Shown here one piece after another: positions 8,201-16,013 of a stretch of DNA of 36,934 nucleotides. The notes under the pieces are model-generated. The model saw only the letters and a list, made by a program, of their open reading frames with translations. It ran no database searches and was not told where the DNA came from. Source of the stretch: JAFGQJ01 sp964495755 (lineage in GTDB: Bacteria; Spirochaetota; Spirochaetia; SZUA-6; DRHE01). Every line of letters begins with the position of its first letter. Position 1 is the stretch's first letter. The translations under genes were made by a program, and so were the position numbers. The DNA is taken from contig CAZBXU010000010.1 in NCBI GenBank assembly GCA_964495755.1, positions 1 to 36,934 on the forward strand. The letters are read 5' to 3'.

Positions 8201-10987
8201 ACCGCTCAGGCGCTGCGGCGTTATTGGCAGCCTGACCGTTCGGTATCGGTGGGGAAGGCGGAAGATCATGAGACTCCCTCGACGAATCACCACATCACCA
8301 TCCGCCACGCCCGGGAACACAACCTGCAGGGAATAGACGTAACCATACCGCGGGACCGGTTCACAGTGGTGACCGGGGTCAGCGGCAGCGGTAAAAGCAC
8401 CCTGGCCTTCGATATCCTGTTTTCCGAAGGACAGCGCCGGTATCTGGAGTCCCTCAACGCCTACGCCAGGCAGTTCGTGCAGCCGGCCAGCCGCCCCGAT
8501 GTGGACGGCGTGTTCGGTGTTCCTCCGACCGTGGCCATCGAACAGCGGACCAGCCGGGGCGGGCGCAAGAGCACGGTGGCAACCATGACGGAGATCTACC
8601 ATTTCCTGCGGCTGCTGTTCGCCAAACTCGGAACCCAGTACTGTCCCCGGTGTGATGTTGCGATCGAACCGCAAACCCAGGAACAGATCGTTACCCGGAT
8701 CCTGAAGGGTTTTCGGGGGGATCAGGTACATCTTCTATCACCCCTGGTGGTTTCCCGAAAAGGCTACTACACGGATCTTGCCAAGTGGGCCGCCGCCAAA
8801 GGATACCGGCACCTGCGGGTTGACGGCCGCTTTCTGCCGACCGAATCCTGGCCTCGACTGGATCGTTTCCTGGAGCATGATATCGAGCTTCCCGTGGGAA
8901 CGGTGAAAGTCTCCAACGCCGGGGCGGCCAAGCTGCGGGAGCTTCTATCCCGCGCTTTGAGCCTGGGCAAGGGGGTGGTTTATGCAGCTTCCGAGGCCAC
9001 AGAAGAACAGACCGTGTTTTCCACCAGCAGGGCCTGTCCGAATTGCGGCCGCAGTTTTGAGGAGCTTGACCCGCGTATGTTCTCCTTCAACTCCAAGCAC
9101 GGCTGGTGCCCGGAGTGCTACGGGACGGGACTTCAACTGCCAGGATTTGACGAAGAGCAGACCGGGGAAGAGATCTGGTGGAACGCATGGTGGGAGGCAG
9201 CGGAACGGGTCTGTCCTACCTGCGGCGGGGCACGGTTGAAGGCTGAAAGCCTGGCGGTCCGCTTCCGCGGGCGTACCATCTCCGATATTACGGCGATGCC
9301 CGTAGATGCCGCGGACAAATACTTTTCCGGGCTGAAGCTGCGGGGTCGGGAATCCGAGATTGCCCGGGATATTCTGGCGGAGCTGCGCTCCCGCCTCGAC
9401 TTTCTCTCCCAGGTCGGATTACCCTATCTATCCCTGGACAGAGCCGCTCCTACCTTGAGCGGCGGTGAAGCCCAGCGGATCCGTCTGGCCTCGCAGCTGG
9501 GATCCAATCTGCGGGGGGTGTGCTACATTCTGGACGAGCCCACAATCGGACTTCACGCCCGGGACAATCAGCTGCTCCTCGATACCTTGAACCGCCTCAA
9601 GAGTAAGGGGAACACCGTGGTGGTTGTAGAGCACGACGAGCAAACGATACGGCAGGCCGAGCATGTGATCGACCTCGGCCCCGGCGGCGGTGTCAACGGT
9701 GGCAGACTCGTTCATGAAGGATCGGTGGACCAGCTTCTCAAGAAACGGTCCTCCCTAACCGGTCGCTACCTGAATCAACCGTTGAAACATCCCATCTCCT
9801 TGCGGCGACGAGCCGAGGCCGCAAGTGAGAGAATCGGTCGAAGCGAGCCGCGGGTAGAGATCGTCGGGGCTCGTCTGCACAATCTAAAGAATTTACGGGT
9901 CCGCTTTCCCCTTGGCCGGTTCATCTGTGTGACCGGGGTCAGCGGCAGCGGCAAGAGCACCCTGGTTCGAGATGTGTTGTACGAGAACCTGCGTGCCCTG
10001 GTTGCTGCCCGTCGGGGTCGACGAAGGACCGCTTCAAAGGGATCATACGACCGGCTGGTCGGCTGTGATGAAGTCCTGGATTGGAATCAAATCGGCCGGG
10101 TCCTTGAGGTCGATCAGACGCCGATCGGCAAGACTCCCCGATCCTGTGCCGCCACCTACGTGGGGTTCTGGGATGAGGTGCGAAAGCTCTACGCCCGCAC
10201 TCCGGAGGCGAGGATGCGGGGCTACACTCCCAGCCGCTTCTCCTTCAACGTCGCCGGGGGCCGCTGCGAGGGGTGTGCCGGCCAAGGGGTGAAGAAGATC
10301 GAGATGAGCTTTCTGCCCAACGTGTCCGTGCGCTGCGATGTCTGCGCAGGCCGCCGCTTCAATTCGGAAACCCTGTCCGTGCTCTACAGAGAAAAGAGCA
10401 TCGCCGATGTTCTCGCCATGAACGTCGACGAAGCAGTGGATTTTTTCTCCGCCCATCCCACCGTGCACAGGGCTCTGCTCCTGCTGCAGGAGGTCGGCCT
10501 GGGTTATATCACCCTCGGGCAGCCGAGCCCCACCTTGAGCGGCGGGGAAGCTCAGCGCATCAAGCTGGTCACCGAGCTGGCCAAGACCAAATTACCCCCG
10601 ACCGGTTCCTCGAGACGAGTGATCCGCAACGGCGAGGCCGCGTCGGGGGAGGCGCGGATGGGACGAACCGCCGCCGGCAGACCGGCTTGTACTCTGTACG
10701 TGCTGGATGAACCAACGATCGGGCTGCACATGGCGGATGTGGAGAAGCTGATCCGGGTCCTCCAGCGCCTGGTCGATGCCGGGAATACCGTGGTCGTCAT
10801 CGAGCACAATCTGGACATTATTGCCGAGGCGGACTGGATCATCGATCTGGGCCCCGAAGGGGGCGGAAAAGGCGGCCGGATCGTGGCCAAAGGAACCCCC
10901 CAAGCCGTAGCCGCAGGGACCAACGGATCCCATACGGGACGGTTCCTGGCCGAGTTCCTAAAGGACCGCAGTGCATCGTCGTCTTGA
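5279..10987 (+). CDS. uvrA: Tandem (double-length) UvrA, four ABC ATPase domains
   Basis: The 1,902-residue product is two UvrA-like proteins in one frame; ordinary UvrA is about 940-970 residues. UvrA scans DNA for bulky damage and loads UvrB in nucleotide excision repair. Four Walker A motifs (G-V-S-G-S-G-K-S/T) have lysines at 56, 665, 1039 and 1559, and LSGGE signatures start at 500, 867, 1393 and 1753. Paired CxxC zinc sites occur in both halves. The first half (to about 985) keeps a full-length stretch between the first zinc module and the next CPAC pair, whereas in the second half the equivalent stretch (about residues 1285-1310) is very short, so its DNA-contacting insertion domain is reduced. 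No good ribosome binding site precedes the ATG at 5279; a later GTG just before SESHIL is possible. Repair function for the first half is likely; the role of the second half is unknown. Confidence 0.93.
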   Translation: MIRLEETSPEKAKASNLVSESHILIEGARQNNLKSLNLKLPLNKLIVVTGVSGSGKSSLAFDTLYSEGQRRYVETFSPYTRQFLDRMDKPQVERIEGIPPAIAIDQVNPVRTSRSTVGTMTELNDHLKLLYARTGRLHCQSCGKPVDRDSPDSIWKHLHGWAKNQEKSGESRHGFEAEAQRLLIVFPVTVPHNFSVEEIRELLLKQGYTRIHRQEHSTLEVIQDRVRFKRGNRSRIIEDLEAGLRYGQGKVLVYPLDKKLAPLQPLRFSSDLHCPDCDIHYRDPVPNLFSFNSPIGACESCRGFGRVIGIDPDMVIPDHGKTLAEGAIRPWQSESFGECQDDLARFARRRNIPLDVPWRKMSQPQRDWVMEGEWQGEGTWYGIKGFFEYLETKSYKMHIRVLLSKYRAYHLCPACLGARLKPEALLWRIGAGRGLNIHELMLLPIEHCQAFFQKMKAGTGKTGSVGEATEMLLGEIRSRLRYLVEVGLGYLTLDRQSRTLSGGEVQRINLITALGTSLVNSLFVLDEPSIGLHSRDIRRLIAVLHRLRDAGNTLLVVEHDPEVIRAADLVLDMGPGAGEKGGEIVFFGSQAELLKEKRSLTAQYLSGKRSVLDQGLRIGGARSGVDRADSFLEILGAEEHNLRGIDVAVPLNRLVCITGVSGSGKSTLVQDVLYRALYRLQGRPVEQPGRHREIRGFEHISEVVLVDQSPIGKTTRSNPASYVGALNPIRKLFAVEPLSRQRGYTPGTFSFNSGKGRCPTCGGNGFERIEMQFLSDVYLRCPDCDGRRYRSEVLEVKISPIPEETGADRIGSAAHGFSEKSIAEILDLTVAEACGFFSGVPEVLRLLEPLRAVGLSYVTLGQPVPTLSGGEAQRLKLAGHLAKVKPKARGRTEPTLFLFDEPTTGLHFQDIATLLQAFRRLLEAGHSLVVIEHNLDVIAAADWVIDLGPEGGEQGGRVVCTGSPRDILKVRGSHTAQALRRYWQPDRSVSVGKAEDHETPSTNHHITIRHAREHNLQGIDVTIPRDRFTVVTGVSGSGKSTLAFDILFSEGQRRYLESLNAYARQFVQPASRPDVDGVFGVPPTVAIEQRTSRGGRKSTVATMTEIYHFLRLLFAKLGTQYCPRCDVAIEPQTQEQIVTRILKGFRGDQVHLLSPLVVSRKGYYTDLAKWAAAKGYRHLRVDGRFLPTESWPRLDRFLEHDIELPVGTVKVSNAGAAKLRELLSRALSLGKGVVYAASEATEEQTVFSTSRACPNCGRSFEELDPRMFSFNSKHGWCPECYGTGLQLPGFDEEQTGEEIWWNAWWEAAERVCPTCGGARLKAESLAVRFRGRTISDITAMPVDAADKYFSGLKLRGRESEIARDILAELRSRLDFLSQVGLPYLSLDRAAPTLSGGEAQRIRLASQLGSNLRGVCYILDEPTIGLHARDNQLLLDTLNRLKSKGNTVVVVEHDEQTIRQAEHVIDLGPGGGVNGGRLVHEGSVDQLLKKRSSLTGRYLNQPLKHPISLRRRAEAASERIGRSEPRVEIVGARLHNLKNLRVRFPLGRFICVTGVSGSGKSTLVRDVLYENLRALVAARRGRRRTASKGSYDRLVGCDEVLDWNQIGRVLEVDQTPIGKTPRSCAATYVGFWDEVRKLYARTPEARMRGYTPSRFSFNVAGGRCEGCAGQGVKKIEMSFLPNVSVRCDVCAGRRFNSETLSVLYREKSIADVLAMNVDEAVDFFSAHPTVHRALLLLQEVGLGYITLGQPSPTLSGGEAQRIKLVTELAKTKLPPTGSSRRVIRNGEAASGEARMGRTAAGRPACTLYVLDEPTIGLHMADVEKLIRVLQRLVDAGNTVVVIEHNLDIIAEADWIIDLGPEGGGKGGRIVAKGTPQAVAAGTNGSHTGRFLAEFLKDRSASSS

Positions 10988-11020
10988 CGTGGATCGATCG
11001 AATAACGGAAGAGATGCCGA

Positions 11021-11770
11021 TCAGGCGGCCTGCTCGCGGGCCTTTTGTACTTTTCCCGGTTGCATTGCCGGCCGGCTGCCCGTCCCTTGTTTTTCCAAAT
11101 CTTGATACATGCTGCTGATGCTCCGCTCAAGCTGCTCCTTGATGCGCATGCGCTCTTCTCCGTAGGGGGCGTCGGGATTGAAGCGGACGGGTTCTCCGAC
11201 CTGAATTCCCCGGACGTTCTTGTTGACCGCCACCGGATAGAAGGTGAGGATCTTGTGAGTTGTATCGTACAGCCACCGGGCCAGGCGGATGAAACCGGTA
11301 TTCAACATGCAGAGATCATCCTGCGTCTTGCTCTCTTCGTTTTCGGGAAAGATGAGCAAGGTTTTTCCCGATTTGAGATAGGAGAGGCTGATTTCGAAGG
11401 TCTTCACCAGTTTCCGGCTCTTCCGGTATACGGGGACCGCCTTCAGGTAGGACATCAGGTGAACGCAGATGCGTCCAATCAGGCGGGACAGATCCCGGCC
11501 TACGAAGGACCTCAACTTGAGTTCCTTTTCTACGAAATCCCGGCGGATGTAGTCGGCGCAATCTTTCAGATTTGTTACTTCGTGGACGACCCAGGGATAC
11601 AGCTTGTGGGTGAGAGAGGACATCAATGCCAACGGCCCGAAGGATCCAAGGTGGTTGGCCACGACGACCGCATTGGTATTCTCCAGTGCCTTTTGTATGC
11701 CCTGGATGTGGGCTTTTACGTAGAAGACCTTGATGATTTTCGCCAGTAGCGTATACACAGCCTTGCCCAT
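11021..11770 (-). CDS. PlsC-like acyltransferase with altered HX4D motif
   Basis: The 249-residue product resembles lysophospholipid acyltransferases. The first motif reads NHLGSFGP (N39-H40), where the expected HX4D aspartate is glycine (Gly45); the second, phosphate-binding block reads LIFPENEE, similar to the usual FPEG. Family members transfer an acyl chain to glycerophospholipids at the membrane. Loss of the aspartate of the His-Asp pair argues for altered or lost catalysis. A hydrophobic N-terminal stretch could sit on the membrane; the C-terminal 30 residues are basic and look disordered. The start is well supported by GGAGGAGGT four bases upstream and a good promoter at 11807-11835. 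It is convergent with uvrA (33 bases apart), so the two are independent. Confidence 0.72.
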   Translation of the reverse strand: MGKAVYTLLAKIIKVFYVKAHIQGIQKALENTNAVVVANHLGSFGPLALMSSLTHKLYPWVVHEVTNLKDCADYIRRDFVEKELKLRSFVGRDLSRLIGRICVHLMSYLKAVPVYRKSRKLVKTFEISLSYLKSGKTLLIFPENEESKTQDDLCMLNTGFIRLARWLYDTTHKILTFYPVAVNKNVRGIQVGEPVRFNPDAPYGEERMRIKEQLERSISSMYQDLEKQGTGSRPAMQPGKVQKAREQAA

Positions 11771-11806
11771 CGCACCTCCTCCGGGCTATGTACCTCGTCT
11801 ATCTAT

Positions 11807-11835
11807 ATACTAATATGGATTTCCGCGTTTGGCAA
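11807..11835 (-). promoter_or_regulatory. Promoter for the acyltransferase-like gene
   Basis: On the minus strand TTGCCA (11830-11835) and TAGTAT (11807-11812) are exactly 17 bases apart, about 37 bases before the start codon at 11770. Confidence 0.6.
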
Positions 11836-11889
11836 CTCAGTCTTCCTGTGCTCGGACACCTTCTGATCCTGCGACTGCCCTTGAACGTC

Positions 11890-11918
11890 TTGACACTCTC
11901 CCTACTTCCGTCCTCAAT
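11890..11918 (+). promoter_or_regulatory. Possible promoter for the DinB-fold gene
   Basis: A consensus TTGACA (11890-11895) is followed after 17 bases by a weak -10 (CTCAAT, 11913-11918). It would place transcription at or just before the ATG at 11925, which fits the shorter protein and not the longer open frame that starts at 11829. Confidence 0.3.
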
Positions 11919-11924
11919 AGAGGC

Positions 11925-12506
11925 ATGCACGAAAAGCAAGACAAGATCGGCCGGCCGCGGCGCTACAACTTGAAGCCCATATCCGGTTTCGCCAACACAG
12001 AGCTGGCCCAAGGCGCGGCTCTGCTGCAGGAGCTCGCCGAGCGGGTATACGATCAGATCGTCGACCTGCCCGGGGAAGCCCTGGACCACACTGTTCAAGA
12101 CACAACTCTGAGCATTTCCATGCTGGTACTGCATATGGCCTGGGCTGAAGCAAATTGGGTACGGCGGATCACCGGAGCGGACATCCCCGACCCTCTTTAC
12201 AAAGAAATCGAGAAGGGGAGTCTTAGCCGGCTCAGTGACCCGCCGCCCCCCGGATACGCCGCTTCCACGTTGATCGAGCTCTGCCGGCGGGTGCAAAAGG
12301 ACTACTCTCAACCAGCGCTTGTGGATATCGAAAACATCGACGGGATTCTGACCAAAGAGGGAAGCACCTTTTCCGTAAGGGGGATCATGGGCCAGCTCGC
12401 CTGGCACTGGACCTATCATTCCGGGCAGATCGGACTGCTGCGGCTGCTCTGGGGTTCGGACTACCAGTGGAGGAGCGAAGATATCGTGGCGCTGCCACCG
12501 CACTGA
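11925..12506 (+). CDS. DinB/YfiT-fold protein
   Basis: About 193 residues from the ATG at 11925. The fold is recognised by a four-helix pattern with a metal-type histidine in SMLVLHMAWAE and a second cluster, QLAWHWTYHSGQ, near the C-terminus, the usual HxxxH position of DinB-like proteins. DinB-family members bind a divalent metal, and some transfer bacillithiol or mycothiol to electrophiles; the substrate of this one cannot be told. The open frame extends to 11829 but the extra 32 residues look unlike the family, and a TTGACA box lies in that stretch, so the internal ATG is preferred. The next gene starts 12 bases after its stop and is probably co-transcribed. Confidence 0.7.
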   Translation: MHEKQDKIGRPRRYNLKPISGFANTELAQGAALLQELAERVYDQIVDLPGEALDHTVQDTTLSISMLVLHMAWAEANWVRRITGADIPDPLYKEIEKGSLSRLSDPPPPGYAASTLIELCRRVQKDYSQPALVDIENIDGILTKEGSTFSVRGIMGQLAWHWTYHSGQIGLLRLLWGSDYQWRSEDIVALPPH

Positions 12507-12518
12507 AAGGTTGGGGCT

Positions 12519-12803
12519 ATGGTGGATGTGAAAGAAGCTGTCGGCAAGGCTATGGACTACCTCAAGGATATGTACAAGATTGATCAGTTCAAGGACGTCC
12601 TGCTCGAGGAGGTGGATCTTTCGGAGGACAACAAGTTCTGGAACGTAACCATCGGCTTCACCAGACGGCAGGAAACCACCTCCGGAGGACCCATGGCCAC
12701 CCTGATCGGGCAGTCCACGGAGTTCAAGCGGGAGTTCAAGGTCTTTCAGATTGACTCGGAGAACGGTGCCCTGCGCTCGATGCGGACCAGAAAAGGGGAG
12801 TAG
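12519..12803 (+). CDS. Conserved small protein, PepSY-like pattern
   Basis: A 94-residue soluble protein with no signal peptide. An N-terminal helix (VKEAVGKAMDYLKDMY) is followed by alternating strands (FWNVTIGFTR, REFKVFQID) and an ending LRSMRTRKG, an order reminiscent of single PepSY-like modules. I do not recognise a specific function. It begins 12 bases after the DinB-fold gene, with a G-rich site (AGGTTGGGG) just before its ATG, which suggests a two-gene operon. The 80 bases after it hold only an 18-codon orphan frame. Confidence 0.6.
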   Translation: MVDVKEAVGKAMDYLKDMYKIDQFKDVLLEEVDLSEDNKFWNVTIGFTRRQETTSGGPMATLIGQSTEFKREFKVFQIDSENGALRSMRTRKGE

Positions 12804-12883
12804 CGGACCGCTAAACACGGTGTGAGCTACGAGCAGCTGGAGGAGCTGCTTCGAAAACGGAACGTTCTCTCCTGACCCGTTTC

Positions 12884-13192
12884 TCAGCCGGTTAGAATCT
12901 CTTCGATGAACGTGCCCCTTTTCTCCTCGATTTCCGCAGGGGTATAACCTAAAGCCTCTATCGGCTCGAAGACCCTCCCCGCTGCCACGCCAAGAAGTTC
13001 TAGACGTTCGAGCAGATTCATGCGCTCGAAATCGGTTGAAATCACGAGCAGATCTATATCGCTGGCTTCCCGTGGAGTACCATCACGATAGGATCCGAAC
13101 AGCACAATTTTATCAGGGGTAATGCCGAGCTTGTGAAGCTCGTCCTTGTATCTTTTAATAATCAGATCGATTTCACGTGTTGTTTTAACCAT
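12884..13192 (-). CDS. MNT-type nucleotidyltransferase (antitoxin of HEPN/MNT pair)
   Basis: The 102-residue product carries the complete minimal nucleotidyltransferase signature, GS at 33-34, ten residues, then DID at 45-47. Proteins of this size next to a HEPN gene are antitoxins that neutralise the HEPN RNase. It lies 20 bases downstream of the HEPN frame on the same strand, the common HEPN-then-MNT order. Nothing in its own frame looks damaged, whereas the HEPN partner has an in-frame stop. It is not a close relative of the antitoxin at 2618-2986: the sizes and flanking sequences differ. Confidence 0.82.
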   Translation of the reverse strand: MVKTTREIDLIIKRYKDELHKLGITPDKIVLFGSYRDGTPREASDIDLLVISTDFERMNLLERLELLGVAAGRVFEPIEALGYTPAEIEEKRGTFIEEILTG

Positions 13193-13212
13193 GAAAGTAT
13201 CTTCTCCGTTTT

Positions 13213-13551
13213 TTATAGATACTCTTTTGCCACCTGTCTTGGGTAACTGCTTATAAACTTACTGAAATCTTCCGGGTATCTGGTGACGACGCTGGCATTG
13301 TTGATCTTCGAGACAAAATCGAAATGTTCCGGTGGAAGTTCCGTTTTTGTTTCCTTCACGAGATATAAAAGATTATGAGTTTTCGGGGCGGGTCGATTCA
13401 AGCGTTTGGAAAAAATCGCTTTCAGCATTTTTTCAAGTGACATATGGCACATGAATATTACCTATACGTATCGACCAGCTTTCAGCAAATGCTTTGCAGT
13501 TGCGAAATCATATTCGGAGGAGGAGGTATAATTTTCGACATCTTTGCCCAT
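13213..13551 (-). pseudogene. HEPN toxin gene interrupted by one amber codon
   Basis: Read from ATG at 13551, the frame gives 29 residues (to GRYV), a TAG at 13462-13464, then continues in the same frame to a normal stop at 13213. Together this would be about 112 residues, a full-length HEPN-domain protein: an N-terminal DFATAKHLLKAGRY helix, the FMCHMSLEKMLKAIF helix and the RX5H catalytic motif in NRPAPKTHN. Relatives have a tyrosine-like residue at the stop position, so TAC or TAT to TAG is a one-base change. The second part could start on its own at internal ATG codons, giving a 79-residue product that lacks helix one. Either the toxin was inactivated while its antitoxin stayed intact, or this is a base-call error. 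Confidence 0.8.
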
Positions 13552-13629
13552 TTCTACAGAAATACTAATCTATTAATGATAGCTAGGCAACAAACCATAT
13601 AGCTCTGCGAGTGGGCCACTCGGGACCTG

Positions 13630-14910
13630 TTACTGATGTATCTGTAAATCGGCATGCCGGAGCTCGGGGCATTTTCCCGTCGAATCTACAAGGGCTACGC
13701 ATTGCCCGGTGACCTGGATGTTGGGCAGCGGCCGGAGCTCCTCCAGGAGCATCTCGGAAACGCAGATTTCCTCGAGGTGGAGGGTGTCCCGGATCCGCAT
13801 TATTCTCTCCTGTCCCGGTGCAACAGCGCCGCAGGAGCGCAGGGCGATGTCGACAGCCTGTTTGTCCGATTCGACGGCGATCGGCACCTTGGCCCTGGAT
13901 AGGAAAGAGCTGGTATAGGCATTTTCCAACGTCGCCTGGAAATCAATCTTGTCGTAGAGACGACGGCTGATCACATCCGCCAGGCCAACACCGAGAGCGT
14001 TGCCGTGAGAGCCGGCCGTCAGATCCCGGACGAAGATGGCCTTTATGCGAGGGTGTTCCGGCTCTCTTTCCCCCCTGACAGCGATTCTGCCGATTATGTT
14101 CGTGTCCATGCCCACACCGCTGATATCTTTTCCCATGGCATCGACGACAAGCAGGTCGATGCTGTCTGAGGGAAGGGCGGGCATCAGGGTCCGGGCCAGC
14201 TCCAGGAGCCGCGGCTCTTCAGAAAGGATCTTCTCAACCGGCAGAGCCTCGACAGCTGCGGCTTGTTCGTAGGCGTTTTCGACGATCGCCACACCTCCCA
14301 GAATTTTCCCGGTGCCAAAGATCCTTTCCGCACATTGGGGGATCAGATCTCTCAAGCCGGGTACTCCGAAGCGGTGGATCTCCAGAGCCTGGTCGTGCTT
14401 TCCTAGACCGATCACGGCCATCTTGACCAGACCGCTCTCATACGTACCGTGATAGTCCGTATGGGGCTTGATTCTATTGATCAGAATGATTCCATCCGCC
14501 CTGGAAGCGTGGGTATCCATGAAGAGTTTGACCGGCAGGTCGGAGGAAAGACGCACCACCTCCATTGAGGATCGTATCGGTGCGCCGACGGTTGTTTCCC
14601 GGATTCCGTAGGAGGAAAGGATCTCCAGCTGTCCCTCCGCGGTGGCACCGCCGTGGCTGCCCATGGCCGGCACGACGAACGGCTTGGCTTTTTTTTGTTT
14701 CAACCAGCTCAACGTAGTCTGAACGATACGGTCGATCCCGAAGATGCCCCGGCTGCCAACCGCCAGAGCGATGGAGGAACCTGCGGTGATGCGGCTGGAG
14801 AACTTTTCCAGCTCCTCGGTTAGATGGGATTCAAGATCATCGATCCGCGGAGCGTCGAAATGTTGTATTACCTTGTGCAGTTCGAGTCGGGGAAAGCCTC
14901 GAGTTTTCAT
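13630..14910 (-). CDS. LarA-like nickel-pincer racemase/epimerase homologue
   Basis: A 426-residue protein of the lactate-racemase-like (DUF2088-related) superfamily. Conserved elements are MGSHGGATAEGQ (His86), NRIKPHTDYHG (His150, His154), YESGLVKM, whose Lys163 sits where LarA carries the lysine bonded to the nickel-pincer nucleotide, and GLGKHDQALEIHRFG (His172, His179). LarA relatives invert the carbon bearing the hydroxyl of alpha-hydroxy acids through hydride transfer. The gene is translationally coupled to the PdxA2-type gene (ATG overlapping its stop at 14907-14910) and faces a four-carbon acid-sugar kinase, so the substrate is more likely a sugar acid than lactate. The cofactor-making genes larB, larC and larE are not in the window. 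Homology is firm; the substrate is inference. Confidence 0.85.
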   Translation of the reverse strand: MKTRGFPRLELHKVIQHFDAPRIDDLESHLTEELEKFSSRITAGSSIALAVGSRGIFGIDRIVQTTLSWLKQKKAKPFVVPAMGSHGGATAEGQLEILSSYGIRETTVGAPIRSSMEVVRLSSDLPVKLFMDTHASRADGIILINRIKPHTDYHGTYESGLVKMAVIGLGKHDQALEIHRFGVPGLRDLIPQCAERIFGTGKILGGVAIVENAYEQAAAVEALPVEKILSEEPRLLELARTLMPALPSDSIDLLVVDAMGKDISGVGMDTNIIGRIAVRGEREPEHPRIKAIFVRDLTAGSHGNALGVGLADVISRRLYDKIDFQATLENAYTSSFLSRAKVPIAVESDKQAVDIALRSCGAVAPGQERIMRIRDTLHLEEICVSEMLLEELRPLPNIQVTGQCVALVDSTGKCPELRHADLQIHQ

Positions 14911-15971
14911 GAAGCCCCTGGAGCCGATCCAATTCCGGTGGGGTTTCCAGCCAGCTTTGCTGCCAGCTCGATCGCTTCCACCATGCTGTCTTCGGAAGCG
15001 ATCCCCCTGCCTGCGATATCGAAAGCCACGCCGTGATCCACGGAGGTGCGGATGATCGGCAACCCGAGGGTTATGTTAATACCCCGCACGCTATCCCACC
15101 TGCTCTGCCTGCTGTTCCAATGAAAGCCTTTCATCTTCACCGGAATGTGGCCCTGGTCGTGATACATGGCCACCGCCGCATCATACTGTCCACCCGAGGT
15201 GCTCGAGAAACAGGTGTCCGGGGGTAGAGGGCCTTCTATCTGCATACCGAGGGACCTGGCTTCGGTTACCGCGGGTGCGATCTCCTTTTGCTCCTCATAG
15301 CCGAACAGGCCTCCTTCGCCGGCGTGGGGGTTGAGTCCCGCCACGGCGATGCGGGGATTTTCGATACCGATTCGGCGGAGCATATCCCAGGCCAGCCTGA
15401 TCACGGCCACGATCCTCTCCCTCTTTACCCGCTCGATCGCTTCCCGTAGAGGAACATGAGTCGAGACGTGAACCACCCGGAAATCGCCCTCTGCCAGCAT
15501 CATGGCGTAGTCTTTGCTCCCGGTGAAAGAAGCGTAGATTTCCGTGTGTCCCGCGTAAGGAATACCGGCCAGATTCAGGGCTTCCTTGTGGATCGGGGCG
15601 GTCACGGTGCCGTGGATTTTTCCTTCCATTGCCAGCCGGATAGCGGTTTCTATGTATTCGTAGGCGGCTCGACCGCACGTGGCCGAGACCTTCCCGTATT
15701 CGAGCTTGGCCGGGTCCACGTTGTCCAGATCCATGACGTTTATCCGTCCAGGGTGAAATGATTCGATTTCGGGTATGTGATCGTGATCGTAGCACTGTGT
15801 ATCGAGGTTCAGCTTAGCAATCTCTCGGGAAGCCTGCTGTATGACTCGGAAGTCTCCGATCACCAGAGGAAGGCAGATCTCGTGAACAGCTTTACGGGCC
15901 AGGGCTTTGACGATGATCTCAGCGCCGACGCCGGCCGGATCCCCCATGGTGATTCCCAGCAGAGGTTTCAC
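14907..15971 (-). CDS. pdxA2: PdxA2-type 4-phospho-threonate/erythronate dehydrogenase
   Basis: About 354 residues from GTG at 15971. It belongs to the PdxA family of NAD-dependent oxidative decarboxylases: GITMGDPAGVG at the N-terminus, metal-ligand histidines in AGHTEIYA and AMYHDQGHIP, and the TSVDHGVAFDIAG end motif. In PdxA2 enzymes, 4-phospho-D-threonate or -erythronate is oxidised and decarboxylated to dihydroxyacetone phosphate. The catabolic role rather than vitamin B6 synthesis is inferred from the neighbours: a DUF1537 kinase starts 42 bases away on the other strand, the known partner of PdxA2. The GTG start is preferred over an upstream ATG because GGGGAG lies ten bases before it and the family begins just there. 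It overlaps the LarA-like gene by four bases. Confidence 0.88.
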   Translation of the reverse strand: MKPLLGITMGDPAGVGAEIIVKALARKAVHEICLPLVIGDFRVIQQASREIAKLNLDTQCYDHDHIPEIESFHPGRINVMDLDNVDPAKLEYGKVSATCGRAAYEYIETAIRLAMEGKIHGTVTAPIHKEALNLAGIPYAGHTEIYASFTGSKDYAMMLAEGDFRVVHVSTHVPLREAIERVKRERIVAVIRLAWDMLRRIGIENPRIAVAGLNPHAGEGGLFGYEEQKEIAPAVTEARSLGMQIEGPLPPDTCFSSTSGGQYDAAVAMYHDQGHIPVKMKGFHWNSRQSRWDSVRGINITLGLPIIRTSVDHGVAFDIAGRGIASEDSMVEAIELAAKLAGNPTGIGSAPGAS

Positions 15972-16013
15972 TTCGTTGACGCTCCCCGCGTGATCGCTGT
16001 AGTTTGAGCACAA

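Noticed and set aside
12818..12875. Orphan 18-codon frame (GVSYEQLEELLRKRNVLS) after the small conserved protein
   Set aside because: It has protein-like composition but no start, no partner and no recognisable family; it is too short to support as a gene or relic.
13608..13622. Perfect short palindrome CGAGTGG-G-CCACTCG after the LarA-like gene
   Set aside because: The loop is one base and no T-run follows on either strand, so it is not a convincing terminator.
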